Positions 1 to 25,749 of a stretch of DNA of 64,000 nt are shown piece after piece (the first letter of the stretch is position 1; each line of letters begins with the position of its first letter). Below the pieces are notes generated by a model. The model had not been told where the DNA came from. It saw only the letters and a program-made list of their open reading frames with translations, and made no database searches. Where the stretch lies: contig RPFO01000175.1 in assembly GCA_009746045.1 (NCBI GenBank), positions 1,311,001 to 1,375,000 on the forward strand. The letters run 5' to 3'. The stretch comes from Mesostigma viride. Its lineage: Eukaryota; Streptophyta; Mesostigmatophyceae; Mesostigmatales; Mesostigmataceae. A program made the translations under genes and the position numbers.

Positions 1-3000
1 TCATCTCTGTCCCCACCTATTGCACCCCCCCCCCTCACGTGATCCTTGGTCATCTCTGTCCCCACCTATTGCACCCCCCCCCTCACGTGATCCTTGGTCA
101 TCTCTGTCCCCACCTATTGCACCCCCCCCCTCACGTGATCCTTGGTCATCCTGTCCCCACCTATTGCACCCCCCCCCCTCACGTGATCCTTGGTCATCTC
201 TGTCCCCACCTATTGCACCCCCCCCCCTCACGTGATCCTTGGTCATCCCTGTCCCCACCTATTGCACCCCCCCCCTCACGTGATCCTTGGTCATCCCTGT
301 CCCCACCTATTGCACCCCCCCCCCTCACGTGATCCTTGGTCATCTCTGTCCCCACCTATTGCACCCCCCCCCCTCACGTGATCCTTGGTCATCTCTGTCC
401 CCACCTATTGCACCCCCCCCCCTCACGTGATCCTTGGTCATCTCTGTCCCCACCTATTGCACCCCCCCCCCTCACGTGATCCTTGGTCATCTCTGTCCCC
501 ACCTATTGCACCCCCCCCCTCACGTGATCCTTGGTCATCTCTGTCCCCACCTATTGCACCCCCCCCCCTCACGTGATCCTTGGTCATCTCTGTCCCCACC
601 TATTGCACCCCCCCCCCTCACGTGATCCTTGGTCATCTCTGTCCCCACCTATTGCACCCCCCCCCCTCACGTGATCCTTGGTCATCCCTGTCCCCACCTA
701 TTGCACCCCCCCCCCTCACGTGATCCTTGGTCATCTCTGTCCCCACCTATTGCACCCCCCCCCCTCACGTGATCCTTGGTCATCTCTGTCCCCACCTATT
801 GCACCCCCCCCCCCTCACGTGATCCTTGGTCATCTCTGTCCCCACCTATTGCACCCCCCCCCTCACGTGATCCTTGGTCATCTCTGTCCCCACCTATTGC
901 ACCCCCCCCCCTCACGTGATCCTTGGTCATCTCTGTCCCCACCTATTGCACCCCCCCCCCTCACGTGATCCTTGGTCATCTCTGTCCCCACCTATTGCAC
1001 CCCCCCCCCTCACGTGATCCTTGGTCATCTCTGTCCCCACCTATTGCACCCCCCCCCTCACGTGATCCTTGGTCATCCTGTCCCCACCTATTGCACCCCC
1101 CCCCTCACGTGATCCTTGGTCATCTCTGTCCCCACCTATTGCACCCCCCCCCCTCACGTGATCCTTGGTCATCCCTGTCCCCACCTATTGCACCCCCCCC
1201 CCTCACGTGATCCTTGGTCATCTCTGTCCCCACCTATTGCACCCCCCCCCCTCACGTGATCCTTGGTCATCCTGTCCCCACCTATTGCACCCCCCCCCTC
1301 ACGTGATCCTTGGTCATCTCTGTGCCCACCTATTGCACCCCCCCCCCTCACGTGATCCTTGGTCATCTCTGTCCCCACCTATTGCACCCCCCCCCCTCAC
1401 GTGATCCTTGGTCATCCCTGTCCCCACCTATTGCACCCCCCCCCCTCACGTGATCCTTGGTCATCTCTGTCCCCACCTATTGCACCCCCCCCCCTCACGT
1501 GATCCTTGGTCATCTCTGTCCCCACCTATTGCACCCCCCCCCCTCACGTGATCCTTGGTCATCCTGTCCCCACCTATTGCACCCCCCCCCCTCACGTGAT
1601 CCTTGGTCATCTCTGTCCCCACCTATTGCACCCCCCCCCCTCACGTGATCCTTGGTCATCTCTGTCCCCACCTATTGCACCCCCCCCCCTCACGTGATCC
1701 TTGGTCATCTCTGTCCCCACCTATTGCACCCCCCCCCCTCACGTGATCCTTGGTCATCTCTGTCCCCACCTATTGCACCCCCCCCCTCACGTGATCCTTG
1801 GTCATCTCTGTCCCCACCTATTGCACCCCCCCCCCTCACGTGATCCTTGGTCATCTCTGTCCCCACCTATTGCACCCCCCCCCCTCACGTGATCCTTGGT
1901 CATCCTGTCCCCACCTATTGCACCCCCCCCCCTCACGTGATCCTTGGTCATCCTGTCCCCACCTATTGCACCCCCCCCCCTCACGTGATCCTTGGTCATC
2001 TCTGTCCCCACCTATTGCACCCCCCCCCCTCACGTGATCCTTGGTCATCTCTGTCCCCACCTATTGCACCCCCCCCCCTCACGTGATCCTTGGTCATCTC
2101 TGTCCCCACCTATTGCACCCCCCCCCTCACGTGATCCTTGGTCATCTCTGTCCCCACCTATTGCACCCCCCCCCCTCACGTGATCCTTGGTCATCTCTGT
2201 CCCCACCTATTGCACCCCCCCCCCTCACGTGATCCTTGGTCATCTCTGTCCCCACCTATTGCACCCCCCCCCCTCACGTGATCCTTGGTCATCTCTGTCC
2301 CCACCTATTGCACCCCCCCCCTCACGTGATCCTTGGTCATCCTGTCCCCACCTATTGCACCCCCCCCCCTCACGTGATCCTTGGTCATCTCTGTCCCCAC
2401 CTATTGCACCCCCCCCCCTCACGTGATCCTTGGTCATCTCTGTCCCCACCTATTGCACCCCCCCCCCTCACGTGATCCTTGGTCATCTCTGTCCCCACCT
2501 ATTGCACCCCCCCCCCTCACGTGATCCTTGGTCATCTCTGTCCCCACCTATTGCACCCCCCCCCTCACGTGATCCTTGGTCATCTCTGTCCCCACCTATT
2601 GCACCCCCCCCCCTCACGTGATCCTTGGTCATCTCTGTCCCCACCTATTGCACCCCCCCCCCTCACGTGATCCTTGGTCATCTCTGTCCCCACCTATTGC
2701 ACCCCCCCCCCTCACGTGATCCTTGGTCATCTCTGTCCCCACCTATTGCACCCCCCCCCCTCACGTGATCCTTGGTCATCTCTGTCCCCACCTATTGCAC
2801 CCCCCCCCCTCACGTGATCCTTGGTCATCTCTGTCCCCACCTATTGCACCCCCCCCCTCACGTGATCCTTGGTCATCTCTGTCCCCACCTATTGCACCCC
2901 CCCCCCTCACGTGATCCTTGGTCATCTCTGTCCCCACCTATTGCACCCCCCCCCCTCACGTGATCCTTGGTCATCTCTGTCCCCACCTATTGCACCCCCC

Positions 3001-6000
3001 CCCTCACGTGATCCTTGGTCATCTCTGTCCCCACCTATTGCACCCCCCCCCCTCACGTGATCCTTGGTCATCCCTGTCCCCACCTATTGCACCCCCCCCC
3101 CTCACGTGATCCTTGGTCATCTCTGTCCCCACCTATTGCACCCCCCCCCCTCACGTGATCCTTGGTCATCCTGTCCCCACCTATTGCACCCCCCCCCCTC
3201 ACGTGATCCTTGGTCATCCCTGTCCCCACCTATTGCACCCCCCCCCCTCACGTGATCCTTGGTCATCTCTGTCCCCACCTATTGCACCCCCCCCCCTCAC
3301 GTGATCCTTGGTCATCTCTGTCCCCACCTATTGCACCCCCCCCCCTCACGTGATCCTTGGTCATCTCTGTCCCCACCTATTGCACCCCCCCCCCTCACGT
3401 GATCCTTGGTCATCTCTGTCCCCACCTATTGCACCCCCCCCCCTCACGTGATCCTTGGTCATCTCTGTCCCCACCTATTGCACCCCCCCCCCTCACGTGA
3501 TCCTTGGTCATCTCTGTCCCCACCTATTGCACCCCCCCCCTCACGTGATCCTTGGTCATCTCTGTCCCCACCTATTGCACCCCCCCCCCTCACGTGATCC
3601 TTGGTCATCTCTGTCCCCACCTATTGCACCCCCCCCCCTCACGTGATCCTTGGTCATCCTGTCCCCACCTATTGCACCCCCCCCCCTCACGTGATCCTTG
3701 GTCATCTCTGTCCCCACCTATTGCACCCCCCCCCCTCACGTGATCCTTGGTCATCTCTGTCCCCACCTATTGCACCCCCCCCCCTCACGTGATCCTTGGT
3801 CATCTCTGTCCCCACCTATTGCACCCCCCCCCTCACGTGATCCTTGGTCATCTCTGTCCCCACCTATTGCACCCCCCCCCCTCACGTGATCCTTGGTCAT
3901 CTCTGTCCCCACCTATTGCACCCCCCCCCCTCACGTGATCCTTGGTCATCTCTGTCCCCACCTATTGCACCCCCCCCCCTCACGTGATCCTTGGTCATCT
4001 CTGTCCCCACCTATTGCACCCCCCCCCCTCACGTGATCCTTGGTCATCTCTGTCCCCACCTATTGCACCCCCCCCCCTCACGTGATCCTTGGTCATCTCT
4101 GTCCCCACCTATTGCACCCCCCCCCCTCACGTGATCCTTGGTCATCTCTGTCCCCACCTATTGCACCCCCCCCCCTCACGTGATCCTTGGTCATCTCTGT
4201 CCCCACCTATTGCACCCCCCCCCTCACGTGATCCTTGGTCATCTCTGTCCCCACCTATTGCACCCCCCCCCCTCACGTGATCCTTGGTCATCTCTGTCCC
4301 CACCTATTGCACCCCCCCCCCTCACGTGATCCTTGGTCATCTCTGTCCCCACCTATTGCACCCCCCCCCCTCACGTGATCCTTGGTCATCTCTGTCCCCA
4401 CCTATTGCACCCCCCCCCCTCACGTGATCCTTGGTCATCTCTGTCCCCACCTATTGCACCCCCCCCCCTCACGTGATCCTTGGTCATCTCTGTCCCCACC
4501 TATTGCACCCCCCCCCCTCACGTGATCCTTGGTCATCTCTGTCCCCACCTATTGCACCCCCCCCCCTCACGTGATCCTTGGTCATCTCTGTCCCCACCTA
4601 TTGCACCCCCCCCCCTCACGTGATCCTTGGTCATCTCTGTCCCCACCTATTGCACCCCCCCCCCTCACGTGATCCTTGGTCATCTCTGTCCCCACCTATT
4701 GCACCCCCCCCCCTCACGTGATCCTTGGTCATCTCTGTCCCCACCTATTGCACCCCCCCCCCTCACGTGATCCTTGGTCATCTCTGTCCCCACCTATTGC
4801 ACCCCCCCCCCTCACGTGATCCTTGGTCATCTCTGTCCCCACCTATTGCACCCCCCCCCCTCACGTGATCCTTGGTCATCTCTGTCCCCACCTATTGCAC
4901 CCCCCCCCCTCACGTGATCCTTGGTCATCTCTGTCCCCACCTATTGCACCCCCCCCCCTCACGTGATCCTTGGTCATCTCTGTCCCCACCTATTGCACCC
5001 CCCCCCCTCACGTGATCCTTGGTCATCTCTGTCCCCACCTATTGCACCCCCCCCCTCACGTGATCCTTGGTCATCTCTGTCCCCACCTATTGCACCCCCC
5101 CCCCTCACGTGATCCTTGGTCATCTCTGTCCCCACCTATTGCACCCCCCCCCCTCACGTGATCCTTGGTCATCTCTGTCCCCACCTATTGCACCCCCCCC
5201 CCTCACGTGATCCTTGGTCATCTCTGTCCCCACCTATTGCACCCCCCCCCCTCACGTGATCCTTGGTCATCTCTGTCCCCACCTATTGCACCCCCCCCCC
5301 ACGTGATCCTTGGTCATCCTGTCCCCACCTATTGCACCCCCCCCCCTCACGTGATCCTTGGTCATCTCTGTCCCCACCTATTGCACCCCCCCCCCTCACG
5401 TGATCCTTGGTCATCCTGTCCCCACCTATTGCACCCCCCCCCCTCACGTGATCCTTGGTCATCTCTGTCCCCACCTATTGCACCCCCCCCCCTCACGTGA
5501 TCCTTGGTCATCTCTGTCCCCACCTATTGCACCCCCCCCCCTCACGTGATCCTTGGTCATCTCTGTCCCCACCTATTGCACCCCCCCCCCTCACGTGATC
5601 CTTGGTCATCTCTGTCCCCACCTATTGCACCCCCCCCCCTCACGTGATCCTTGGTCATCTCTGTCCCCACCTATTGCACCCCCCCCCTCACGTGATCCTT
5701 GGTCATCTCTGTCCCCACCTATTGCACCCCCCCCCCCTCACGTGATCCTTGGTCATCTCTGTCCCCACCTATTGCACCCCCCCCCCTCACGTGATCCTTG
5801 GTCATCTCTGTCCCCACCTATTGCACCCCCCCCCCTCACGTGATCCTTGGTCATCCCTGTCCCCACCTATTGCACCCCCCCCCCTCACGTGATCCTTGGT
5901 CATCTCTGTCCCCACCTATTGCACCCCCCCCCCTCACGTGATCCTTGGTCATCCCTGTCCCCACCTATTGCACCCCCCCCCCCTCACGTGATCCTTGGTC

Positions 6001-6430
6001 ATCCCTGTCCCCACCTATTGCACCCCCCCCCCTCACGTGATCCTTGGTCATCCCTGTCCCCACCTATTGCACCCCCCCCCCCTCACGTGATCCTTGGTCA
6101 TCTCTGTCCCCACCTATTGCACCCCCCCCCCCTCACGTGATCCTTGGTCATCCCTGTCCCCACCTATTGCACCCCCCCCCCTCACGTGATCCTTGGTCAT
6201 CTCTGTCCCCACCTATTGCACCCCCCCCCCCTCACGTGATCCTTGGTCATCTCTGTCCCCACCTATTGCACCCCCCCCCCCTCACGTGATCCTTGGTCAT
6301 CTCTGTCCCCACCTATTGCACCCCCCCCCCCTCACGTGATCCTTGGTCATCTCTGTCCCCACCTATTGCACCCCCCCCCCTCACGTGATCCTTGGTCATC
6401 CCTGTCCCCACCTATTGCACCCCCCCTCGC
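1..6430. repeat. 49-bp minisatellite, about 131 tandem copies, inside an intron of the 5-phosphatase gene
   Basis: The unit reads TCACGTGATCCTTGGTCATC, then TCTGTCCCCACCTATTGCA, then a run of 8-11 C. Copies differ mainly in C-run length and in a small CTCT/CCCT/CCT variant site; units with 11 C become common after about 5720. Every unit holds the palindrome CACGTG (E-box/G-box core). The array begins before the window and runs almost to the 3' splice site at 6460-6461. The last, diverged unit (CTTGGTCATCCCTGTGCCCACACAG in two pieces, 6437-6461) supplies the pyrimidine tract and AG. Open frames across the array on both strands are repeat artefacts. The repeat is certain; that it is intronic follows from the splice-site reading. 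Confidence 0.98.
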
Positions 6431-6461
6431 ATCCTCCTTGGTCATCCCTGTGCCCACACAG

Positions 6462-20234
<13,773 letters not shown>

Positions 20235-21099
20235 TTAAAGTTTCATTGGTTTTTTTAAGTGATCAGGGGCTTGCCATGCATGCTAGTGGCTACTACGTTC
20301 CGCAAGGGTGACCCCGGTTGAGCCTTTGGGGTCACCTTCCTGTGGCGCAAAACCGTAAATGCTAAACAGCCTTAGGGGTCAGCCAATTCGCATGGGTGAC
20401 ACCATGAGACTTTGGGGTCTTTCAACAAAAAAAAAGAGATTCCTGTGGCGGAGTACCATGTATCTATATACTACCACATGTATAGTAGTACATACATGTC
20501 TCATGTATCTGTGGCGTGGTATCATGTAGGCAAGCATGGGCTTCCAATGGAGGAGCTGTTCCGAGTCATGCCTACATTTTTGGCGTAGCTTTGGTGCTGG
20601 CAAAGTCTGCGAGAAATGTATATCCCAAACCTGAGGTATCTCCTGTTTTAAGTGTACGTGTGCTGATGGACGTGTGATTGTTTGGTGTTGAGCTTGGACA
20701 TAATCAGCTTGCATCATGCTGGCTCTGTTTCGTCTCCGGAGATATGGCAATTGCAGGCATGACTGAACCATCGACTGCTTTTATTTCTTGCTGAATACAG
20801 ATATGGAATCCGAGCTAGCATAGATGCAGTAGTATCAGATCATGGACATGGGACTAGCACACAAAAGCCCAGCCAGAACGTGTGAGGTACGTGCAAACTA
20901 TATGGTAGAATGTCAACCGGCCTTCGGGATGTGGATTGGGATTTGGCATTTGACATGACACTGTCACACATGCTCAGAGACCCCACCATAGCCTCTCTCA
21001 GTGCAGCAGCAGAAAAGGTAATCACGTTGGTGCTCTGGCAGAGCAACTGCACAAGGTCATGGGCCATGAGGCTGTGGCTGAAAGGCTAGCCAAAAAATA
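20235..21099. other. downstream region with a GGTGACCCC/GGGGTCACC hairpin, no gene recognised
   Basis: An inverted repeat GGTGACCCC (20307-20315) and GGGGTCACC (20328-20336) lies about 75 bp after the stop and could form a 9-bp stem. The rest has no convincing open frame; the later part may be decayed retrotransposon sequence leading into the integrase fragment. Confidence 0.5.
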
Positions 21100-22147
21100 G
21101 AAGGCCGTGATCGAGCTGGAACAAATGTGCAGGCACGTACGGAAGCACTGTGAGCAATGTCAGCTATATGCTCCTAAACCCATGAAATGGCATGTGGCCA
21201 CACCACCACTGTGGCTAGCTAGAGGCTAACTGGTTGGGGATGTTATACACGTGGTTAAGGACACGGTATACAACCTAGTCATAAAGGATGCCTGGTCCAG
21301 GTTCGTGGTAGTGGAGCCCTTGCCTGGAATGGATAAAGAGCAGCTGCACAGAGCTTTACAGATAGCCTTGGCACGTTTTCACCCCATTGAAAAGGTCATG
21401 TTGGACCAGCAGTTTCTCTGCATTCAAGACAGGAATGACCTGCCCAAGATAGAAGTGTCTGGGGCACAGGATCATGAACGTCAGGGGTTGACAGAACGTA
21501 CCATGAGAGCCATCAGGGATGTGATAAGAAAAATGCCATCCAGGTTGGCTGACAGTCTCTGGGAGCTATGCTGACAGGGTATATTGGGCAGCTGGAGTGG
21601 CTAACAAGTTAAATGCCAAACCAATAATGTCCTCTCCTTTTGGGGAAATCACCCCAACTGGACTTTAGTCAGGCAGCTATGCTTCAGAGGTACACTCTCA
21701 CTACAACACACAACGGCAGCACTTGGCCAAGTTGCTGGCAAAGAAGGATAAAAACAACGCCAGGCCTGTGTTTGAAGTGGGGGGCCATGTTTTATTTTTC
21801 AGGGAGGCTGATAAGGGAAAGGCACACTCTGCTAGATGGCATCATTGGTTCAACTGTAGTCACTAAGTTCATGAAGAAGGGACTGCAGTCACTATACAAC
21901 ATGACAGAGAGCGTGTGGTCAGCAAGCATAGACTCAAGCTTTTCTACCCACCACTGGCAGACATGTCAGGGGTAAAATTCTTGGACATGGATTCAGAGCA
22001 GGGGTCTGGGGGATTGATCTCACCCAATGAGTTGGCCAGGATGTCATTGATGCAAGCACTAGTACCACAGAAGAAGCTCCTGTATTCCTCAGTAGTGCAG
22101 CCACACTACAACCCACTAGTCCACCTGGGCAGGAGGAAGGTGCATGG
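21100..22147 (+). pseudogene. LTR-retrotransposon integrase remnant
   Basis: A zinc-binding-like segment (RHVRKHCEQCQLYAPKP, about 21132-21184) leads, past a stop, into an integrase core: VIKDAWSRFVVVEPLPG, then MLDQQF, then DHERQGLTERTMRAIRDVIR (21251-21574). These give candidate D, D and E residues, though the spacing between the last two is shorter than 35. In another frame FEVGGHVLFFREADKGKA and RERVVSKHRLKLFYPPL look like the C-terminal beta domain of Ty3-type integrases. Stops and frameshifts make it non-functional. Assignment to Ty3 versus Copia is unsure. Confidence 0.7.
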
Positions 22148-22739
22148 GGGGTGGTCCCACGGAGAATAGGGTAGTTTTTCGCGCATTTTGCTACAAAAAA
22201 ATGCGCTGTTTTCGACTTTTTGTTTCGAAATTTTTTCTGGCGATTTGAGAACGCCCGCAAAATTTTGCACAATTTCGCGTGATTTTCGCTCGATTTTCGC
22301 ACAACTTCACACAATTTCACAAGATTTCACAGGATTTCGCATAATTTTACACGAAGGGTCTAGCTGCAGAGAGACCCTTGTTGAAAATTTTCGCATGAAT
22401 TCACGAATTTTTTACACGTCGTAATTTTTATACAATCGAAATTTTTTGCATGAATTCACACTTGTTTGGCCGTGTTTTTTTGTCAATTTCAGCAAACTTT
22501 TCAAGATTTGGCATGATTTTACACGTGTCTGGCCCGTTTTTGGTAAAATTTAGCAAAGTTTGCGCGATTTTGCACGATTTCGCACGATTTCGCACGATTT
22601 CGCACGATTTCGCACGATTTCGCACGATCTCGCACGATTTCGCACGATTTTTCACGGTCGGCCGAAAGAAAATTTAAAGAGGCCGAAATTAGCGTTTTTT
22701 TGTAGCAAAAATCTACCCCGTTCTCCGTGGGGCCACCCC
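22148..22739. mobile_element. MITE-like DNA transposon 1, inserted in the LTR element
   Basis: Terminal inverted repeats GGGGTGGTCCCACGGAGAA (left) and its near complement (right, ending CTCCGTGGGGCCACCCC) extend into GCTACAAAAAAAYGC on both sides. The interior is AT-rich and dominated by TTTCGCACGA-like units, six of them perfect at 10-bp spacing (about 22562-22650), plus a small hairpin AAGGGTCT...AGACCCTT around CTGCAG (22355-22382). No transposase. The target-site duplication cannot be judged because of G runs at the ends. Confidence 0.8.
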
Positions 22740-23548
22740 GGGGTGAGCAGCAGGTAGCACCTCCCTCATCCCTCACACCCGGAGGAATCACAAGAGATAG
22801 CAGATCCTGTTGTCCCCAGGAAGACATTTGCTGAGATTCTTAAGGCCTTGCACAAGGCACACAACACTAAAGCAGTTGTGGCAACAGGTACAGCACAGGT
22901 CAATGCTGCATGTAGGGGACGCAGGTCAAGATCCTAGTATTTTGGCTGTAGACACCCAAGCACAGGTGAGTATTATCAGTGCAGCATCTGTATCTGGTCT
23001 GAAAATGAAGGCCTCACCATGGGCTAGAGTGTCAGATTTTTCAGGCAAAACAAAAATGCAGGTCAAAGGTAAGGTGAACATTCCAATCCTGGGCATGCCC
23101 ACACCATTTCAGGTACGTGGTAGAGGGTTATGTACTCAGGGAATGCCCTGTTAGGGGAATCTTTTGTATCTTACCCTGGTGTTGTCATCTCAGCTGAGAG
23201 GTCGAGTGTGGCAGGGGTAGGGCAGGTACCTCATTTTAAAATCCCTTTGAGCCAGATTAGCACTGGGTTGGATCAGTGCTGCTATCCATGCAGTTAAGCC
23301 CAAGTACCTCCCAGGTCAGGAACCATGTGTGGAGCCGGACCTCATACACTCTCAGAAGCTACACCCTTCAGCGTTTTGGCTTGGTAGATGGGATGTTGCA
23401 TCCATGTCTCCCCTGTCCTATGATGATATTGTACGGGACTGCCCGACGCAGATTGGGTTGGATTGGCTGGAGGCTTTTACCAAAGCCAGGGAGGAGTGGG
23501 TCACTCCTGATGCACGTAGTCCCACACACCACCTGTTACTCCTCTCAG
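22740..23548 (+). pseudogene. LTR-retrotransposon aspartic protease remnant and linker
   Basis: ILAVDTQAQVSIISAASVSG (about 22941-23000) resembles the retroviral-type protease loop (usually DTGA; here G is replaced by Q). It is followed by DFSGKTKMQVKGKVNIPILG, typical of the second half of such proteases. Further on, DCPTQIGLDWLEAFTKAREE sits in another frame. The fragment lies after the integrase and before the reverse transcriptase, an unusual order. Confidence 0.6.
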
Positions 23549-23645
23549 TAATTAATTAATTAATTAATAGACACGTGACTGCGTCACGTGAGCATAAGTC
23601 CTCAGTGGGAGGGGAACATGGGATGGAATGGATGGTATAAGCTAT

Positions 23646-25742
23646 CTAGGTCCTAGTTACAGGGGTGTGGGCACCGCGGCCCGAATCGCTATGAATGCCA
23701 TACATGTACGCGGTCACACGTGGAGCCCCCACAGGCTTGGGGGTGGTCTCCTTCATCACTACTTGCCATCTATCCTTGCGCACCATCTGCCTCCATATTA
23801 CAGACAAACCAGGAGGCTGCCCGGGGGTGAGCCCGTCACGTCTAGTGTAGCACATGTCCATGCCGAGTCTATCACGAAAAGTCCACGGGTGGCGGCCCTG
23901 CCGCGCGCGGCCGGGGGCACGCCAGGTGAGGACATATCGCCCAGGCTGGGCGGGCTTGGTGCCAGCTAGTCTATCTGAGGTATCTACCTGATCTGTGCGG
24001 GCCAGGTGCCCGGCTAGGCCCAGGCGCCTGTGCCTAATAATGTGGGAAACATAGGGCAAATCAGCGTACAAATCCTCATTACTAATGTGCAAACCAAAGG
24101 GGATGTTAAGGGCCTTGCGCAGCATCTTGGTGACGGCGCCGTCGAGTCGTTGCTCCAGCTCCTGCATCAGTGTCCACGTCTCGGCGCCGTAGGTCAGGAT
24201 CGTCAGAATGACAACCTTGAAGAGGTCACGCTTGACGATCCGGGGTAGGGCGGGGTTGCTCCACCAGCGGCGGTGGTCATGGAGGTGCGCCCACGCCATG
24301 CCGATCCGTGTCGTCATGTCGTCCTCGCAGTCGGGAAGCCAACTGCCGAGCAGCTTGAAGCGGCCGGAAGGAGGGTAGTTGACCTCGGTGTCATCTACTA
24401 AGAGGCGGAGTGTGGGTGGGGGGCCTGCCATGCCGAGGGCCAGGGCCTCCGTTTTGGGGCTGATTTCTAGACCAACCGCCCGAGCCTCGAGCGCCAGGCA
24501 GTCCAGCCAAAGTTGGGCAGACTCCGGCTTCTCGATGAGCGTGATGTCGTCGGCATAAATGAGGTCAGCTAGTAAATTCTGCTTGTTAGTCGGCCCCCCT
24601 TCCCCAAGCTCGTTCGTGATCGCTAGGCCAGGGGCACGGCCTGCAATGCTAGCAAAGCGAGCACGTGCCTGGCGCATAACATAATCCACTACAATAATAA
24701 ACAGGTACGGCGACAGGACGCAACCCTGCCAGACGCCGGTCTGCAGTGGGCATGGCGGGGTAAAGCCGTGTTGAGTGCGCACCGAAGTGGTCGACCCCTC
24801 ATACAGCGTGCGGATGACGGTAATCAGGGGAGTGGGGACGCGAGCGCGAGCAAGTACAGCCCATAGAGCGTCCCAGAGGACAGAATCAAAAGCCAAGTTG
24901 ATGAAGTCGACGAAGATCAGGATGGCGGGAAGGCTCACCACTCACCAGGTTGCAGGAGAGCGATTTCCTCGAAGAGGCGACGCGCGACGAAGATGGCCAT
25001 GACGGTGTTGCGCCCAGGACGGAAGCCCATTTGACTTTCCCCAAGGTGACAGTCGAGAGCAGAACGAAGGCGGTTGAGGATCATGCGCATGAACAACTTG
25101 AGTGCGGCGCTCTGGATGCAGACTCCTCTGTAGTTGGCGGGGTCGTCAGGGGAACCTTTGTTTTTGTACAGCATAATACGGTAGCTGTGCTGCCACTCAG
25201 GAATCGGCGGCGCGTCGGCAAGCAGGATCCGGTTGCAGACGTCAAGCAGGAACCCCGTGAGCGCCGTCAGCTTAATCACCGGGGCTGGGAGCTGGTCAGG
25301 TCCAACGGCGGCATCAAAGCGGAGTTGCTTGGCGGCGGTGCTCAGCTCGAGCTCGGTGAACGGCGGGAGCTCGTTGGGGTCGGCCAGGGGTTCCATCAGG
25401 GCTGGGTACGTGTAGTCCAGCTCAGCGGCGGGCGGCGTGGGCGGCGCAGGGACGTCCGCCGGTGCTACTGCCAGGCGTGCGGCCGCCAGAGGGCCAAGCG
25501 GCGGAGGCGGCGGGGGGGCGCCGAGCAGCCGGGACTGGGAGGAATACCACTGGTTGAGCTGCTGCTGCGGTGAACCAGAGAGCGTCCGCGGCGCCGGCTG
25601 CGCGCCGCCGGCGGGCCGTTGGGCGTGACGCAGGCGGGTCCAGGCGTACTTGCCGTGCTGGTCCTTGAGGTGCATGCGAAGTACTCGCGGACATGAAGGT
25701 CCTCCTGCTCCTTGGTCGCCTGCCGGATGGCCGAGTGGTAAT
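23646..25742 (-). pseudogene. LINE copy 1 reverse transcriptase region (two frames)
   Basis: The minus-strand frames 25675-24935 and 24941-23646 encode YKNKGSPDDPANYRGVCIQS, SQMGFRPGRNTVMAIFVARR, then FVDFINLAFDSVLWD, GVWQGCVLSPYLFIIVVDYV and LLADLIYADDITLIEKPESA (YADD active site), and end at TPVTRT. A 7-bp insertion (GAGTGGT) after the LLQPGE codons shifts the frame, so the protein is broken. The best-preserved relative is at 57.5-60.7 kb. Confidence 0.88.
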
Positions 25743-25749
25743 CGGCTTT

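Noticed and set aside
1-6430. Many overlapping open frames (CPHLLHPPP-type peptides) on both strands
   Set aside because: They are products of the stop-poor 49-bp repeat; frames change with every C-run length and nothing supports translation.
22450-22827. Repeat proteins with HDFARFRTIS or RAKSCEIVRN motifs
   Set aside because: They translate the 10-bp periodic interior of the MITE in several frames; similar artefacts occur in the second MITE.
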